Origin: Photobacterium pectinilyticum
Lineage (GTDB): Bacteria; Pseudomonadota; Gammaproteobacteria; Enterobacterales; Vibrionaceae
Assembly: GCF_024357955.1 (NCBI RefSeq)
Contig: NZ_JANEYT010000002.1
Span: forward strand, 1 to 64,000
DNA: 64,000 bases
Direction of reading: 5' to 3'
The notes under the pieces are model-generated. The model saw nothing but the letters and a program-made list of their open reading frames with translations. It did no database searches and was not told the origin of the DNA. The position numbers and the translations under genes are program-made. Below, one piece after another: positions 1 to 9,062 of the stretch; position 1 is the stretch's first letter; the number at the start of each line of letters is the position of its first letter.

Positions 1-260
1 GGTGTCCCTGTCGTAGCCATAAAGGTTTTCAAGCAATTCTTACAGCGATACCGTTGCATGCTGTTCACTTTTCCGTGACGATTTATCAAAGAGCTATGAC
101 AGTGAGGGCATTCAGGGTTATCGACAAGTCGCTGCTCTAAGTCCTTGATGATATGGGAACTTGGATTTGTCCCCTTGAGCAACATTGTAATATGAGTAGA
201 TTGGCTATCGGTGAGTTCCGCCAGTTGGGTGACAAATTTACGAAAGTGAGCTTGGAGCAT
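1..260 (-). CDS. IS1595-type transposase, N-terminal part (cut by window edge)
   Basis: The minus-strand frame is open from an ATG at 260 to the window edge, 86 residues. It starts MLQAHFRKFVTQLAEL and contains a zinc ribbon, CPHC followed about 20 residues later by CKNC, then a KTFMATTGT stretch. This zinc-ribbon N-terminus is typical of transposases of IS1595-type elements. The DDE catalytic domain would lie outside the window, so intactness cannot be judged. The purine-rich stretch GGAGGG lies about 8 bases before the ATG. Family assignment is from remembered motif pattern, not a search. Confidence 0.8.
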   Translation of the reverse strand, partial: MLQAHFRKFVTQLAELTDSQSTHITMLLKGTNPSSHIIKDLEQRLVDNPECPHCHSSLINRHGKVNSMQRYRCKNCLKTFMATTGT

Positions 261-307
261 AAAAATTCCCTCCAGTTGCTGCCTACTTTAAGTGTAGCAA
301 CAACTTA
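1..307 (-). mobile_element. Left-edge insertion sequence, IS1595-like (partial)
   Basis: This is the visible end of the element carrying the zinc-ribbon transposase. Between the transposase start and the neighbouring IS fragment lies an imperfect inverted repeat (274-286 pairing with 294-305, AGTTGCTGCCTAC against GTAGCAACAACT) that may be part of the terminal or leader structure. The outer boundary is uncertain within about 300-318, because the target duplication cannot be seen without the other end. Confidence 0.55.
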
Positions 308-502
308 AGGGAACATAGCGTTTTGATTTGAACTTTCTTCGTCTAGCAAGCCTTCTTTCTTCAATTGGTCTCTCCATTTATGAACTGTCGCATGGCCAAC
401 ATTAAGTTCGTTAGCCACTCTTCGCAAGGAGTAGCTGTATGGTGGGAGTAACCAGGTTCGACCTTGTTCTTTAATCTCTAGGTCAATTGAGGGTTTAGGC
501 AT
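305..502 (-). pseudogene. Truncated IS helix-turn-helix protein (OrfA-like)
   Basis: A 65-residue frame starts MPKPSIDLEIKEQ and holds a clear helix-turn-helix segment at about residues 25-50 (YSLRRVANELNVGHATVHKW). This is the kind of DNA-binding domain found at the N-terminus of IS transposases or their OrfA partners. The frame ends abruptly after NQNA in three residues that look foreign, exactly where the IS1595-like element begins, so I read it as the 5' remnant of a longer transposase gene cut by the second insertion. A GGAG ribosome binding site lies 6-7 bases before the ATG. The exact IS family is not recognised. Confidence 0.6.
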
Positions 503-552
503 ATTTGTCTCCGTAATGAATTAAATTCTAAGGCGACAACCATGCTGACACA
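308..552 (-). mobile_element. Remnant of a second insertion sequence
   Basis: The segment runs from the junction with a broken lipoprotein gene (about 552) through the truncated HTH gene. Read on the minus strand it opens TGTGTCAGCATGGTTGTC about 50 bases before the HTH start codon, a layout normal for an IS left end followed by orfA. The other end is lost under the IS1595-like insertion. Boundaries are inferred from where the lipoprotein coding frame stops making sense. Confidence 0.45.
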
Positions 553-648
553 GGGGGGGGTAGAGGGATCGGATGAATCACTGCCACAGCCCGTTAGCGA
601 TAGGGCGGCAATCATAGAAGCTGCAATAGCTGAGTATTTAAACTGCAT
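553..648 (-). pseudogene. 5' fragment of a lipoprotein gene, disrupted by IS
   Basis: From an ATG at 648 with an AAGGA ribosome binding site 5 bases upstream, the frame reads MQFKYSAIAASMIAALSLTG then CGSDSSDPSTPP. This is a textbook lipoprotein signal peptide with lipobox LTGC and a Ser/Asp-rich linker. The frame then runs into a tract of eight G/C pairs (553-560) and the IS remnant. Only about 32 codons survive, so the mature protein cannot be identified. Similar leaders occur on secreted metalloproteases and other vibrio lipoproteins, but that is a guess. Confidence 0.65.
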
Positions 649-934
649 CGTTTTTCCTTAATGCAAAGTGTTGTTGTTATTTTATTTTTCTGTGTCAGCG
701 CTAAAGTGCTCTGAGCGGTGCAGATATATAGAGCTTTTACCTCTTTCATTCAACAACTTATGAGGGTTAACGTGATTAACAGCTCAATAATGCTGCTGCT
801 TGTGTGGTTATATCCCTTTAGGGTATATCTCGGGGCGGTCCGATAAGGTGGCTGAGGGAAGGGGCTGGCGAAACTGGTAATAAAAAAGCCAGCGGGAAAA
901 GCGCTGGCTTTGTGAATTAAAAAATGGCTTTCTG
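649..934. other. Intergenic region upstream of the broken lipoprotein gene
   Basis: About 290 bases without a supported gene. It should hold the old lipoprotein promoter (near 649-780, AT-rich) and, at its far end, the terminator of the transporter gene. A short imperfect inverted repeat (ATATCCC, four bases, GGGTATAT) lies near 811-830. The open frame crossing 750-1016 is an antisense shadow. Confidence 0.5.
881..912 (-). terminator. Intrinsic terminator of the YjiH-family gene
   Basis: The inverted repeat AAGCCAGCG / CGCTGGCTT is separated by a short A-rich loop and followed on the minus strand by a run of T. It sits about 25 bases after the stop of the upstream transporter gene. Confidence 0.85.
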
Positions 935-2299
935 TTAGAAGAAAATGTGTGCCATCATCGCGATAACCGGTAGGGTCACCAAGGTACGCAGGATGAAGAT
1001 CATGAATAGCTCCCACGGCTTGACCGGGATTTTACTGCCGATCAGTAGCGCACCGATTTCAGACATGTAGATCAGTTGGGTCACCGACATGGCAGCAATC
1101 ACAAAGCGGGTCAGATCGCTCTCAATGCCCGAGGCCAGAATCGATGGCAGGAACATGTCGGCAAAGCCTACAACGATGGTTTCAGAAGCTGCAGCTGCTT
1201 CAGGAATACGCAGTAGCTCCAAAAACGGAATGAACGGTTGGCCCAGCAGGCTAAATACCGGCGTGTTTTCGGCGATGACTAAAGCAATGGTACCGATCGC
1301 CATGACCACAGGCAGCACGCCAAAGATCATATCAATCGCATTTTTAACCCCTTCAACTACCATGCTACGCAGGCTCTTTACTTGCGACGCTTTTTCTAGT
1401 GCTTGCTCAAGGCCAAAGCCAACCACTGTTTTTCCTTCTGGTAGGGCTTCAATGTCCCCCTTTACTGGCTCACCATCGATATAGCGGTCTTTCTTCCACG
1501 ATAGCGGTGGCAGGCGAGGGACAATCACTGCGGCAGCTAGGCCAGCCAAGCAGACTGTCATATAGAAGGGGGCAAACATGTGCTCCAGGTTCACCTGAGC
1601 AATGACCACGAGGCTGAAAGTAATCGATACCGCGGTGAACGTGGTACCGATAACTGCCGCTTCACGCTCGGTGTAGATTTTGCTTTCGTACTGCTTGCTG
1701 GTCATCAGTACGCCGACACTGCCATCACCCAACCATGAAGCAATACAGTTCACTGCCGAACGGCCCGGAAGGTTGAACAGCGGGCGCATAACCCGGGTGA
1801 ACAGGGCACCAACAAACTCAAGCAAACCAAAGTTAAGCAACAGGGGTAATAGTAAACCGGCAAAAAGGAAAACAGAGAAGAGAACCGGTAAGAGATCATT
1901 GAGTACCAGACCACCGGTATCACCGTGGTGGATCATTTCAGGGCCGATGCCGAAATAGGTCATTACGACAAAAATTGCGCCCAACTGCTGGACCACGAAC
2001 CAAGGCAAAGACGGGTTAAGCAGGCCGCTCAAAAAGCTGCTCTCTAGCACCGCTTTTGGCTTTAATAGCTTGGTGGCAATCGATGCGACAGCGGTAAGGG
2101 CGATCACAAAGGTCACCATGGCTGGAAGCATATCACCGAATACGGCCTGGACAGATTTAGCCAGGATAGCAATAGGGATTGTCAGTGAATCCTGGTAACT
2201 GACAGGTGCCATGAAAAGGAAGACACCGAGAAGTGACGGTAGAGCGAACATGAGCCATGGATTCTTCTTACCGCTTTGGGAAATAACCTGATCCTGCAT
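935..2299 (-). CDS. YjiH-family membrane protein with two nucleoside-recognition (Gate) halves
   Basis: A 454-residue, strongly hydrophobic protein with roughly ten membrane segments. The N-terminal half resembles E. coli YjiH and the C-terminal half, from about residue 310, resembles E. coli YjiG, both of the Gate (nucleoside recognition) superfamily. Here they form a single chain, which is common for this family in vibrios. Conserved-looking stretches include LPGRSAVNCIASWLGDGSVG and the late MSEIGALLIGSKIPVKPW. A role in transport of a small, perhaps nucleoside-like or carboxylate, substrate is inferred from the fold; the substrate is unknown. It is transcribed alone, with a terminator at 881-912. 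Confidence 0.8.
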   Translation of the reverse strand: MQDQVISQSGKKNPWLMFALPSLLGVFLFMAPVSYQDSLTIPIAILAKSVQAVFGDMLPAMVTFVIALTAVASIATKLLKPKAVLESSFLSGLLNPSLPWFVVQQLGAIFVVMTYFGIGPEMIHHGDTGGLVLNDLLPVLFSVFLFAGLLLPLLLNFGLLEFVGALFTRVMRPLFNLPGRSAVNCIASWLGDGSVGVLMTSKQYESKIYTEREAAVIGTTFTAVSITFSLVVIAQVNLEHMFAPFYMTVCLAGLAAAVIVPRLPPLSWKKDRYIDGEPVKGDIEALPEGKTVVGFGLEQALEKASQVKSLRSMVVEGVKNAIDMIFGVLPVVMAIGTIALVIAENTPVFSLLGQPFIPFLELLRIPEAAAASETIVVGFADMFLPSILASGIESDLTRFVIAAMSVTQLIYMSEIGALLIGSKIPVKPWELFMIFILRTLVTLPVIAMMAHIFF

Positions 2300-2640
2300 A
2301 CTTGGCCTTTAACTGATTGATAAGTTAAGAGTAAATAAATGCTTTATTCTCTTTGGAATAAATATTCACTGATCTTCCATAATCAGGACGGGCAAGATTA
2401 CCGTTTTTCAGCGTGAAATGGAATTATTTTAGCCAATATATGCGGTTTTATTCATTATTATTCGCTATTGAATGATAGTTATGGTGAAGGATCCTGCTGG
2501 TTATTCCTGAGCAATTTGAATGATATGCTGCTATTTGCTGTGCTTCCGTCAACAAAAAAAGAGCTCAAAGAGCTCCTTTTTTTATCGTTCAAATGGACTG
2601 ATAGACTTTGCATATCAGCGCACCCGTTAAATGCCGTCAA
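2300..2640. other. Intergenic region between gor and the YjiH-family gene
   Basis: This 341-base AT-rich spacer should contain the promoter of the downstream transporter gene (in the 2300-2500 part) and holds the gor terminator at 2552-2586. I see no coding frame or RNA gene I can support. Confidence 0.5.
2552..2586 (-). terminator. Terminator downstream of gor
   Basis: GAGCTC AAA GAGCTC, a short strong hairpin flanked by runs of A on one side and T on the other, so it can act in both directions. It lies about 55 bases after the gor stop codon. Confidence 0.85.
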
Positions 2641-3996
2641 TTAACTCATGGTAACGAATTCTTCGCTGCCAGTAGGGTGGATAGCCACAACTGAGTCGAA
2701 GTCCGCCTTGGTTGCGCCCATCTTCATCGCGACACCGAAGCCTTGGATCATTTCATCAACGGTATAGCCGATACCGTGCAGGCCAACCACTTTCTCGTCC
2801 GGGCCGGCGCAAACCAGTTTCATTTTGCATGGCTGGCGATGTGCGGTAACTGCGGTATACATGGCAGTAAAGCCCGATTGGTATACCTTGACGTTTGCTT
2901 CACCAAACTCGGCAATGGCTTCAGCCTCTGTCTGGCCGATTGTGCCGATTGGCGGGTGGCTGAAGACCACGGTTGGAACCAGCTTGTAGTCCATTTTGGC
3001 GTCTGACTTGTTATTGAACAGGCGCTCAGATAGTTGGCGACCGGCCTTAACAGCAACAGGTGTTAGTTCGATACCGCCTTCCATAATGTCACCAACACAG
3101 TAGATGCCTTCAACGTTGGTTTGCTGGTACTCGTCAACCTTGATGTAGCCACGGTCATTGGTTTCAACGCCCGTTGCCGCCAGGTTGATCTTGCTGGTTG
3201 TCGGGTTGCGGCCGATTGCCCAAATCAGTAAATCGGTATTGTGCGACTCACCGTTTTCGAAATGCAGGGTAACCGAACCATCGGCTTCCTTGACCACTTC
3301 TTTTGGTACGCTGTGGGTATGAAGGGTTGGGCCTTCTTTGTCCATGACTTCAACCAGGGTGTCGATGATCATCGGGTCGAAGCTGCGTAGCGGCGACTCT
3401 TTACGGACGAACAGGTGAGTATCGGTACCCAGTGCGCTCAGTACGCCGGCAATTTCAACAGCAATGTAACCAGCACCAATAACAGCAGTACGTTTAGGTT
3501 GCTCGTTGAGCTCGAAGAAGCCGTTTGAGTCGATACCGTGCTCGGCGCCCGGTACGTTCGGGATCGTTGGCTCCCCACCGACGGCGATCAGGATGTGATC
3601 TGCAGTGTAGTGCTCGCCGTTTACTTCAATGGTTTTTGCATCGACAAACGTAGCAAAACCATTGATCACATCAATTTTGTTTTTGCCCAGCACGTTGTCG
3701 TAAGCGGTGTGGATACGGCTGATGTAAGCTTCACGGCTCTCAACCAGTTTGCCCCAGTCAAAGCTTTTGACATCAACGTCAAAACCGTAGTCTTTGGCGT
3801 AAAGGTGCATAGCCTCAGCAATTTGGGCGCCGTGCCACATTACTTTCTTCGGCACGCAACCGACATTGACACAGGTTCCACCCAGTGCCTTGGCTTCGAC
3901 CAGTGCCACCTTGGCACCGTACATAGCCGCACGGTTTGCCGAGGCAATACCGCCACTGCCGCCGCCGATACAGATGTAATCAAAATGCTTTGCCAT
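2641..3996 (-). CDS. gor: Glutathione-disulfide reductase
   Basis: This 451-residue flavoenzyme reduces oxidised glutathione with NADPH in the cytosol. The FAD-binding [14 protein letters not shown] lies near residues 11-24. The redox-active disulfide is in [16 protein letters not shown] (about residues 39-55), and the second nucleotide-binding loop is [13 protein letters not shown]. The C-terminal substrate-side motif around [11 protein letters not shown] is present, including the catalytic His. Length matches the E. coli enzyme. The final residue is Ser where E. coli has Arg, a harmless-looking change. It is a single-gene unit, followed by a terminator. Confidence 0.96.
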   Translation of the reverse strand: MAKHFDYICIGGGSGGIASANRAAMYGAKVALVEAKALGGTCVNVGCVPKKVMWHGAQIAEAMHLYAKDYGFDVDVKSFDWGKLVESREAYISRIHTAYDNVLGKNKIDVINGFATFVDAKTIEVNGEHYTADHILIAVGGEPTIPNVPGAEHGIDSNGFFELNEQPKRTAVIGAGYIAVEIAGVLSALGTDTHLFVRKESPLRSFDPMIIDTLVEVMDKEGPTLHTHSVPKEVVKEADGSVTLHFENGESHNTDLLIWAIGRNPTTSKINLAATGVETNDRGYIKVDEYQQTNVEGIYCVGDIMEGGIELTPVAVKAGRQLSERLFNNKSDAKMDYKLVPTVVFSHPPIGTIGQTEAEAIAEFGEANVKVYQSGFTAMYTAVTAHRQPCKMKLVCAGPDEKVVGLHGIGYTVDEMIQGFGVAMKMGATKADFDSVVAIHPTGSEEFVTMS

Positions 3997-4123
3997 GACT
4001 TTACTCCACTATTTTTTTGATTTAGTAACAGCTCCTGCTGTGCTTGTCCTAGTGTAATCAAGAATGGGAAGAGTTACGAGAGGGGGGGATCGAGAAAGTT
4101 GGAACAAAAACTAGCAGGTATAA

Positions 4124-4149
4124 AGAAGGCGGATAAACCTCCGCCTTAC
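4124..4149 (-). terminator. Terminator downstream of rlmJ
   Basis: The inverted repeat AAGGCGGA / TCCGCCTT with a 6-base loop is followed on the minus strand by CTTTAT, about 25 bases past the rlmJ stop. Confidence 0.7.
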
Positions 4150-4173
4150 AAGCTGTTACCGGATAATTTGCAT

Positions 4174-5013
4174 TTATTCCGGTACAATCCATTCCACTTT
4201 GCAGTGGCCGTGGTTTGGTGCGATGGCCTCTTTCAGCCATGGTAAAATGGCTTGCATCTGGCCTTCCAGTTTCCAAGGTGGGTTGATCACGATCATGCCC
4301 GATGCGGTCATGCCGCGCTCCTCGGTATCGGGCTCGACACCCAGCTCGATCTGTAAAATCTTGCGGATACCCAGATCTTCCAGACCCTTGAGCATCTTGT
4401 CGATATTCTCGCGGTAAACCACCGGGTACCAGATCGCATAGGTGCCGGTCGCCCAGCGCTTATGGCTTTCTTTGATTGCTTTAACCACATCCATGTACTC
4501 GTGCTTGAGCTCGTACGGTGGGTCAATCAGTACCACACCCCGGCGCTCTTTCGGTGGCAAGCTGCCTTTTAGGCGGGCAAACGCATCTTCTTTGTAGATG
4601 CGTACTTGGCGGTCGCCTCGGAATTCTTGCAGAAGCAGTGGGAAGTCACTCGGGTGCAGCTCGGTCAAGACCATACGGTCTTGCTCGCGGAGTTGGGCGC
4701 GGGCAACTTTTGGTGAGCCTGGGTAGTAGCGCAGCTCATCACCTTGGTTCAGTACCTTGATCGCGTCGATATAGCTGGCAATTTCTGCCGGGATATCGTC
4801 ACGCTGCCAAATCCGGGCAATACCTTGTTTGAACTCACCGGTTTTTTCACTGCGCTCATCCTGAAGATCGTAACGGCCAACACCGGAGTGGGTGTCATGG
4901 TAGACGAACGGCTTGTCCTTTTGTTTCAGGGCATCCAGGATCAGGCTCTGGACAATGTGCTTGACCACATCGGCATGGTTGCCGGCATGGAAACTATGGC
5001 GGTAGCTCAGCAT
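4174..5013 (-). CDS. rlmJ: 23S rRNA (adenine(2030)-N6)-methyltransferase
   Basis: The RlmJ (YhiR) family of SAM-dependent methyltransferases modifies A2030 of 23S rRNA. I start it at 5013 (MLSYRHSFHAGNHADVVKH), which matches the family N-terminus; the frame is open 29 codons further upstream, but those codons do not resemble the family. The protein has 279 residues, as in E. coli. The catalytic motif DPPYE is at IDPPYELKHEYMDV. It is transcribed alone and divergently from prlC, as is common in related genomes. Confidence 0.93.
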   Translation of the reverse strand: MLSYRHSFHAGNHADVVKHIVQSLILDALKQKDKPFVYHDTHSGVGRYDLQDERSEKTGEFKQGIARIWQRDDIPAEIASYIDAIKVLNQGDELRYYPGSPKVARAQLREQDRMVLTELHPSDFPLLLQEFRGDRQVRIYKEDAFARLKGSLPPKERRGVVLIDPPYELKHEYMDVVKAIKESHKRWATGTYAIWYPVVYRENIDKMLKGLEDLGIRKILQIELGVEPDTEERGMTASGMIVINPPWKLEGQMQAILPWLKEAIAPNHGHCKVEWIVPE

Positions 5014-5223
5014 GGCTGGGATCTCGACAGAATAGGGATAAATTGGGTCAGTATTATCGCCAATTGGCGAGGAATAGCCAGCAACCGTGATGACTTTCAT
5101 GCTTGAGATGTTAATCCTAGGTTAAAATAAGAGTGCGGCGTTACGATTTAGTGCGATGAAAGGATTGAATTTACGCTGTTCAAGACGCATTTAATAAAGG
5201 ACAACTAATTTAAGGAATTGCGC

Positions 5224-7266
5224 ATGACTAACCCATTACTGTCGATGACGGATCTACCTCCGTTTTCGCTTATCCAACCCGAACATGTCAAACCTGCTGT
5301 CGAGCAGGCGATTGCTGATTGCCGGGCTGCAGTGGAGCAAGTTCTGGCCGCTGATACGGCGCCAAGCTGGGAGACAATCTGCGTGCCGCTATCCGAAACG
5401 GATGATCGCCTGAGCCGGATCTGGTCACCTATCGGCCACCTCAACGGAGTGAAAAACAGCAATGAACTGCGCGAAGCTTACGAGAGCTGCCTGCCGATGC
5501 TGTCGGATTATGGTACCTGGGTTGGTCAGCACAAGGGCCTGTATGAAGCATTCAAGGCGATTAAAGCCGATGATAGCTTTGCCGAGCTAAGCCAAGCCCA
5601 GAAAAAATCTATTACAGATGCGCTAAAAGAGTTTGAATTATCGGGCATTGGCCTGCCAGCCAAAGAGCAGCACCGTTACGGTGAGATCAGCAAGCGCTTG
5701 TCTGAGTTGTCATCGACGTTCAGCAATAATGTGTTGGATGCGACCATGGGCTGGAGCAAGCTGGTGAGCGATGAGGCCGAGCTGGGTGGCTTACCGGAGT
5801 CGGCGTTGCAGGCAGCCAAGGCCACAGCCGAAGCTAAGGAGCAGGAAGGCTACCTGTTTACCTTAGATATCCCGTCGTACCTGCCGGTGATGACTTACTG
5901 CGAAAACCGCGAATTGCGTCAGGAAATGTATGAAGCCTTCGTGACCCGCGCTTCCGACCGTGGGCCGAATGCCGGCAAATGGGACAACAGCGAGATCATT
6001 GCCGAGAAGCTCAAGTTGACCCATGAAATTGCCCGCCTGTTAGGTTTCAATACCTACAGCGAGAAATCACTGGCGACCAAAATGGCGGAAACGCCGGAGC
6101 AGGTGCTTGGCTTCTTGAATGACTTGGCGAGCCGCGCCAAGCCGCAGGGCGAGCGTGAAGTGGCAGAGCTGCGTGAATATGCCAGTACCGAGTTTGGTGC
6201 CGAGCAACTGGAGCCATGGGATTTTTCCTTCTACGCCGAGAAGCTTAAACAGCACCGCTACAGCATTTCTGATGAGCAGCTACGACCTTATTTCCCTGAG
6301 CAGAAAGTCGTTGCCGGCTTGTTCGAAGTGCTGAAGCGCGTGTTCGGTATGGCTGTCACAGAACGTACCGGCGTCGATACCTGGCATGAGTCGGTGAAGT
6401 TCTACGATATCTTCGATAGTCAAGGTCAATTGCGCGGCAGTTTTTACCTTGATCTCTATGCCCGAGAGCATAAGCGTGGTGGTGCCTGGATGGATGAGTG
6501 TATGGTTCGCCGTACCCGTCAGGATAGCAGCCTGCAAACGCCAGTGGCCTACTTGACCTGTAACTTCAACAAGCCGGTTGGCGATAAACCTGCGCTGTTT
6601 ACCCATGACGAAGTGGTCACCTTGTTCCACGAAACTGGCCACGGTATCCACCATATGCTGACCCAGATCGATGTACCCGCTGTATCGGGTATCAACGGTG
6701 TGCCATGGGATGCGGTAGAGCTGCCAAGCCAGTTCCTGGAGAACTGGTGCTGGGAAGAAGAGGCACTGGCTTTTATCTCCGGCCATTACGAGACCGGTGA
6801 GCCATTGCCGAAAGCCATGCTGGACAAGATGTTAGCGGCGAAGAACTTCCAGTCAGCAATGGGGATCCTACGCCAGCTTGAGTTCGGTCTTTTCGACTTC
6901 ACCCTGTACACCGAGTATGACCCAGAAGTCGGTGCCAAAGTACTGGATACCCTGGCGGATATAAAGACCCGCGTGTCGGTGGTCCCAAGCCCAGAGTTTG
7001 GTCGCTTCCCGAACAGTTTCAGTCATATCTTCGCCGGTGGCTATAGCGCTGGTTACTACAGCTACCTGTGGGCCGAGCTACTGTCGTCGGACGCTTACTC
7101 GCGCTTCGAGGAGGAGGGGATCTTCAATACCCAGACCGGTGCAGACTTCCTCGATTGCATCCTAGAGCGCGGCGGCAGCGAGGAGCCGATGGATTTGTTC
7201 AAGCGTTTCCGTGGTCGTGAGCCGAGCATTGATGCTTTGCTCCGTCACAGCGGCATCACTGGCTAA
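5224..7266 (+). CDS. prlC: Oligopeptidase A (M3 family zinc metallopeptidase)
   Basis: A 680-residue cytosolic peptidase that degrades short peptides and cleaved signal peptides. The zinc-binding HExxH is in TLFHETGHGIHH, with the downstream ligand Glu in the LPSQFLENWCWEEE region. The start is set at the ATG at 5224 (MTNPLLSMTDLPPFSLI): AAGGA lies 7 bases upstream and the N-terminus matches E. coli OpdA. A TTG two codons earlier is less likely. The gene ends well before a bidirectional terminator. Confidence 0.96.
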   Translation: MTNPLLSMTDLPPFSLIQPEHVKPAVEQAIADCRAAVEQVLAADTAPSWETICVPLSETDDRLSRIWSPIGHLNGVKNSNELREAYESCLPMLSDYGTWVGQHKGLYEAFKAIKADDSFAELSQAQKKSITDALKEFELSGIGLPAKEQHRYGEISKRLSELSSTFSNNVLDATMGWSKLVSDEAELGGLPESALQAAKATAEAKEQEGYLFTLDIPSYLPVMTYCENRELRQEMYEAFVTRASDRGPNAGKWDNSEIIAEKLKLTHEIARLLGFNTYSEKSLATKMAETPEQVLGFLNDLASRAKPQGEREVAELREYASTEFGAEQLEPWDFSFYAEKLKQHRYSISDEQLRPYFPEQKVVAGLFEVLKRVFGMAVTERTGVDTWHESVKFYDIFDSQGQLRGSFYLDLYAREHKRGGAWMDECMVRRTRQDSSLQTPVAYLTCNFNKPVGDKPALFTHDEVVTLFHETGHGIHHMLTQIDVPAVSGINGVPWDAVELPSQFLENWCWEEEALAFISGHYETGEPLPKAMLDKMLAAKNFQSAMGILRQLEFGLFDFTLYTEYDPEVGAKVLDTLADIKTRVSVVPSPEFGRFPNSFSHIFAGGYSAGYYSYLWAELLSSDAYSRFEEEGIFNTQTGADFLDCILERGGSEEPMDLFKRFRGREPSIDALLRHSGITG

Positions 7267-7556
7267 TTGCGGCCTTTGACTGGTTATTTCGCTCCATAGC
7301 GTTATCGGTCGTGCTCATTGATGGTTATCAACTCCGCGCGCCCTCTTAGCTATGAAGCGAAATCCCTGCGCCAAAGACGGGCAATTAAGAGAGGTGAGAG
7401 TTTGATGATGATTTCTCTTTGAACCCGAGTAAAATTCCGGCGTTTGAATCACAAACTAAATGTAGGGTTTAGTGGTTGTTAACTCTGCGCCAAAGAAAAA
7501 CGGTCAGATAATAAAAAAGCACCCCTCAGGGTGCTTTTTTTTGTCAGTGGTGCGGG
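7267..7556. other. Convergent intergenic region prlC/gppA
   Basis: About 290 bases between converging genes. Apart from the bidirectional terminator at its right end I see no gene, RNA or repeat that I can support. Confidence 0.5.
7512..7543. terminator. Bidirectional terminator between prlC and gppA
   Basis: AAAAAAGCACCC, a four-base loop, GGGTGCTTTTTTTT: a strong GC hairpin with an A-run on the left and a T-run on the right, between converging genes. Confidence 0.9.
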
Positions 7557-9053
7557 TTACTCGCTGGCGATGATGGTCAGCGGCCAGCCCATGTCGCTTT
7601 GGCGGGTGGCTTCTTGCTGCAGTTCGGCATCGGTCAGCGGGTTGGTAGCCAGCCAACTGGCTGGCAGTGTTAGGCTCAGGGTATTGCCCTGTGTCGTCAG
7701 GGTGAACGGCGGCTGGTGGCTGCTGTCACGGCGGTGACACAACATCACGGCCAGGCGCAGCAGACGCAGCAGGCGAGTAGCACTTTGGGCCGACAGGGCG
7801 TGTTGCTCTGGTAGGCTGGTCAGGTTTTCGCGGTAGCGGCGTAGCAGTTCACCGATCAGGTGTTTCTGGGCCCGGGTGAAACCGGGTAGGTCACTATGAT
7901 GGATCAGGTAGGCGGCATGTTCACCGCTTTTCTTGAACTCAATCATGGTGCCAATTTCATGCAGGGCGGTACAGGCATCCAGCAGGTAATGGGCTTGTGA
8001 CTCCAGGTTCCATTCTGTCTGGCAGCTGCCAAGTAGGGCCCGTGCTGTGTTGCTGACATTGCTGGCATGGACACTGTCGAGCTGGAAGCGGGTCTGCAGA
8101 CTTTGCAAGGTACGCTCACGGACATTGTTGTGGCGCATCTGGCTCATCATTTCATACACCATGCCTTCGCGCAGTGCGCCACCGGCAAGGGTCATCGACT
8201 CGATTCCCAGTGACTCGAAAATCGCGATAAGGATAGACAGTCCGCTAGGGAATACCAAGGCACGCTCGAGGGTCAGCCCCTCGATATCCAGATCTTCCAG
8301 GCGCTCATACTGCATGGCCTGGCGTTGCATCCGCTTGAGTTTCTGTAGGGTGATGATTTCATCCATCCCCTGTGCCAGCATGATTTCTTGCAGGGCCTGT
8401 ACGGTACCGCTGGCACCGACGCAGGTTTGCCAGCCTAAGGTCTGGTATTGCTCGACAATCGGGGCAATAGCTGCTTTGGCCGCCGTGATGGCGGCATCAA
8501 AGTTGGCCTCGGTGAGGTAGCGGTCTTTGAAATAGCGCTCAAGCCAGGTCACGCAGCCTATTTTCAGGCTGGTCAGGGCGCTGGCATCAAACCCCTCGCC
8601 AATGATCACTTCGGTGCTGGCTCCGCCAATATCGACTACCAGACGTTTGCCACAACCGCCTGAGGTATGGGCAACTCCCTGGTAGATGATCCGGGCTTCT
8701 TCTTCGCCTGGAATGATATCAACCGGGTAGCCGAGGATAGTCTCGGCTTTGGAAAGAAAGGCCTCGGCATTGACGGCAGTGCGCAGTGCGGCAGTCCCGA
8801 CAATACGGATGTTGCTTGCCGGAATATCCTGCAGGCGTTCGGCAAATATGCTGAGGCAGCCCCACCCCCGTTGCATTGCCTCAATACTCAGCTCGCTTTC
8901 GCTGTTGAGGCCGGCTGCCAGGCGGACTTTGCGCTTGATCTTGGCCAGGGTCTGGACGGTGCCTGCGACCTCCCTGACAATCCACATGTGGAAGCTGTTA
9001 GAGCCAAGGTCAATGGCGGCATACAAGGGCGATACTGTTCTTTCCATAGGCAT
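7557..9053 (-). CDS. gppA: Guanosine pentaphosphate phosphatase / exopolyphosphatase family
   Basis: A 498-residue Ppx/GppA-family enzyme that converts pppGpp to ppGpp in the stringent response and may also cut polyphosphate. The ASKHA nucleotide-binding signature [16 protein letters not shown] lies near the N-terminus, followed by [11 protein letters not shown] and the second phosphate loop [12 protein letters not shown]. The C-terminal HD-like region is present. Length and sequence favour GppA over Ppx. It starts 9 bases after the rhlB stop on the same strand, so the two form an operon, an arrangement also seen in E. coli. Confidence 0.92.
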   Translation of the reverse strand: MPMERTVSPLYAAIDLGSNSFHMWIVREVAGTVQTLAKIKRKVRLAAGLNSESELSIEAMQRGWGCLSIFAERLQDIPASNIRIVGTAALRTAVNAEAFLSKAETILGYPVDIIPGEEEARIIYQGVAHTSGGCGKRLVVDIGGASTEVIIGEGFDASALTSLKIGCVTWLERYFKDRYLTEANFDAAITAAKAAIAPIVEQYQTLGWQTCVGASGTVQALQEIMLAQGMDEIITLQKLKRMQRQAMQYERLEDLDIEGLTLERALVFPSGLSILIAIFESLGIESMTLAGGALREGMVYEMMSQMRHNNVRERTLQSLQTRFQLDSVHASNVSNTARALLGSCQTEWNLESQAHYLLDACTALHEIGTMIEFKKSGEHAAYLIHHSDLPGFTRAQKHLIGELLRRYRENLTSLPEQHALSAQSATRLLRLLRLAVMLCHRRDSSHQPPFTLTTQGNTLSLTLPASWLATNPLTDAELQQEATRQSDMGWPLTIIASE

Positions 9054-9062
9054 ATCTATCTT

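Noticed and set aside
750-1016. 88-codon frame overlapping the YjiH-family gene end
   Set aside because: It crosses a terminator and the stop of a well-supported gene, and the product has no signal or motif.
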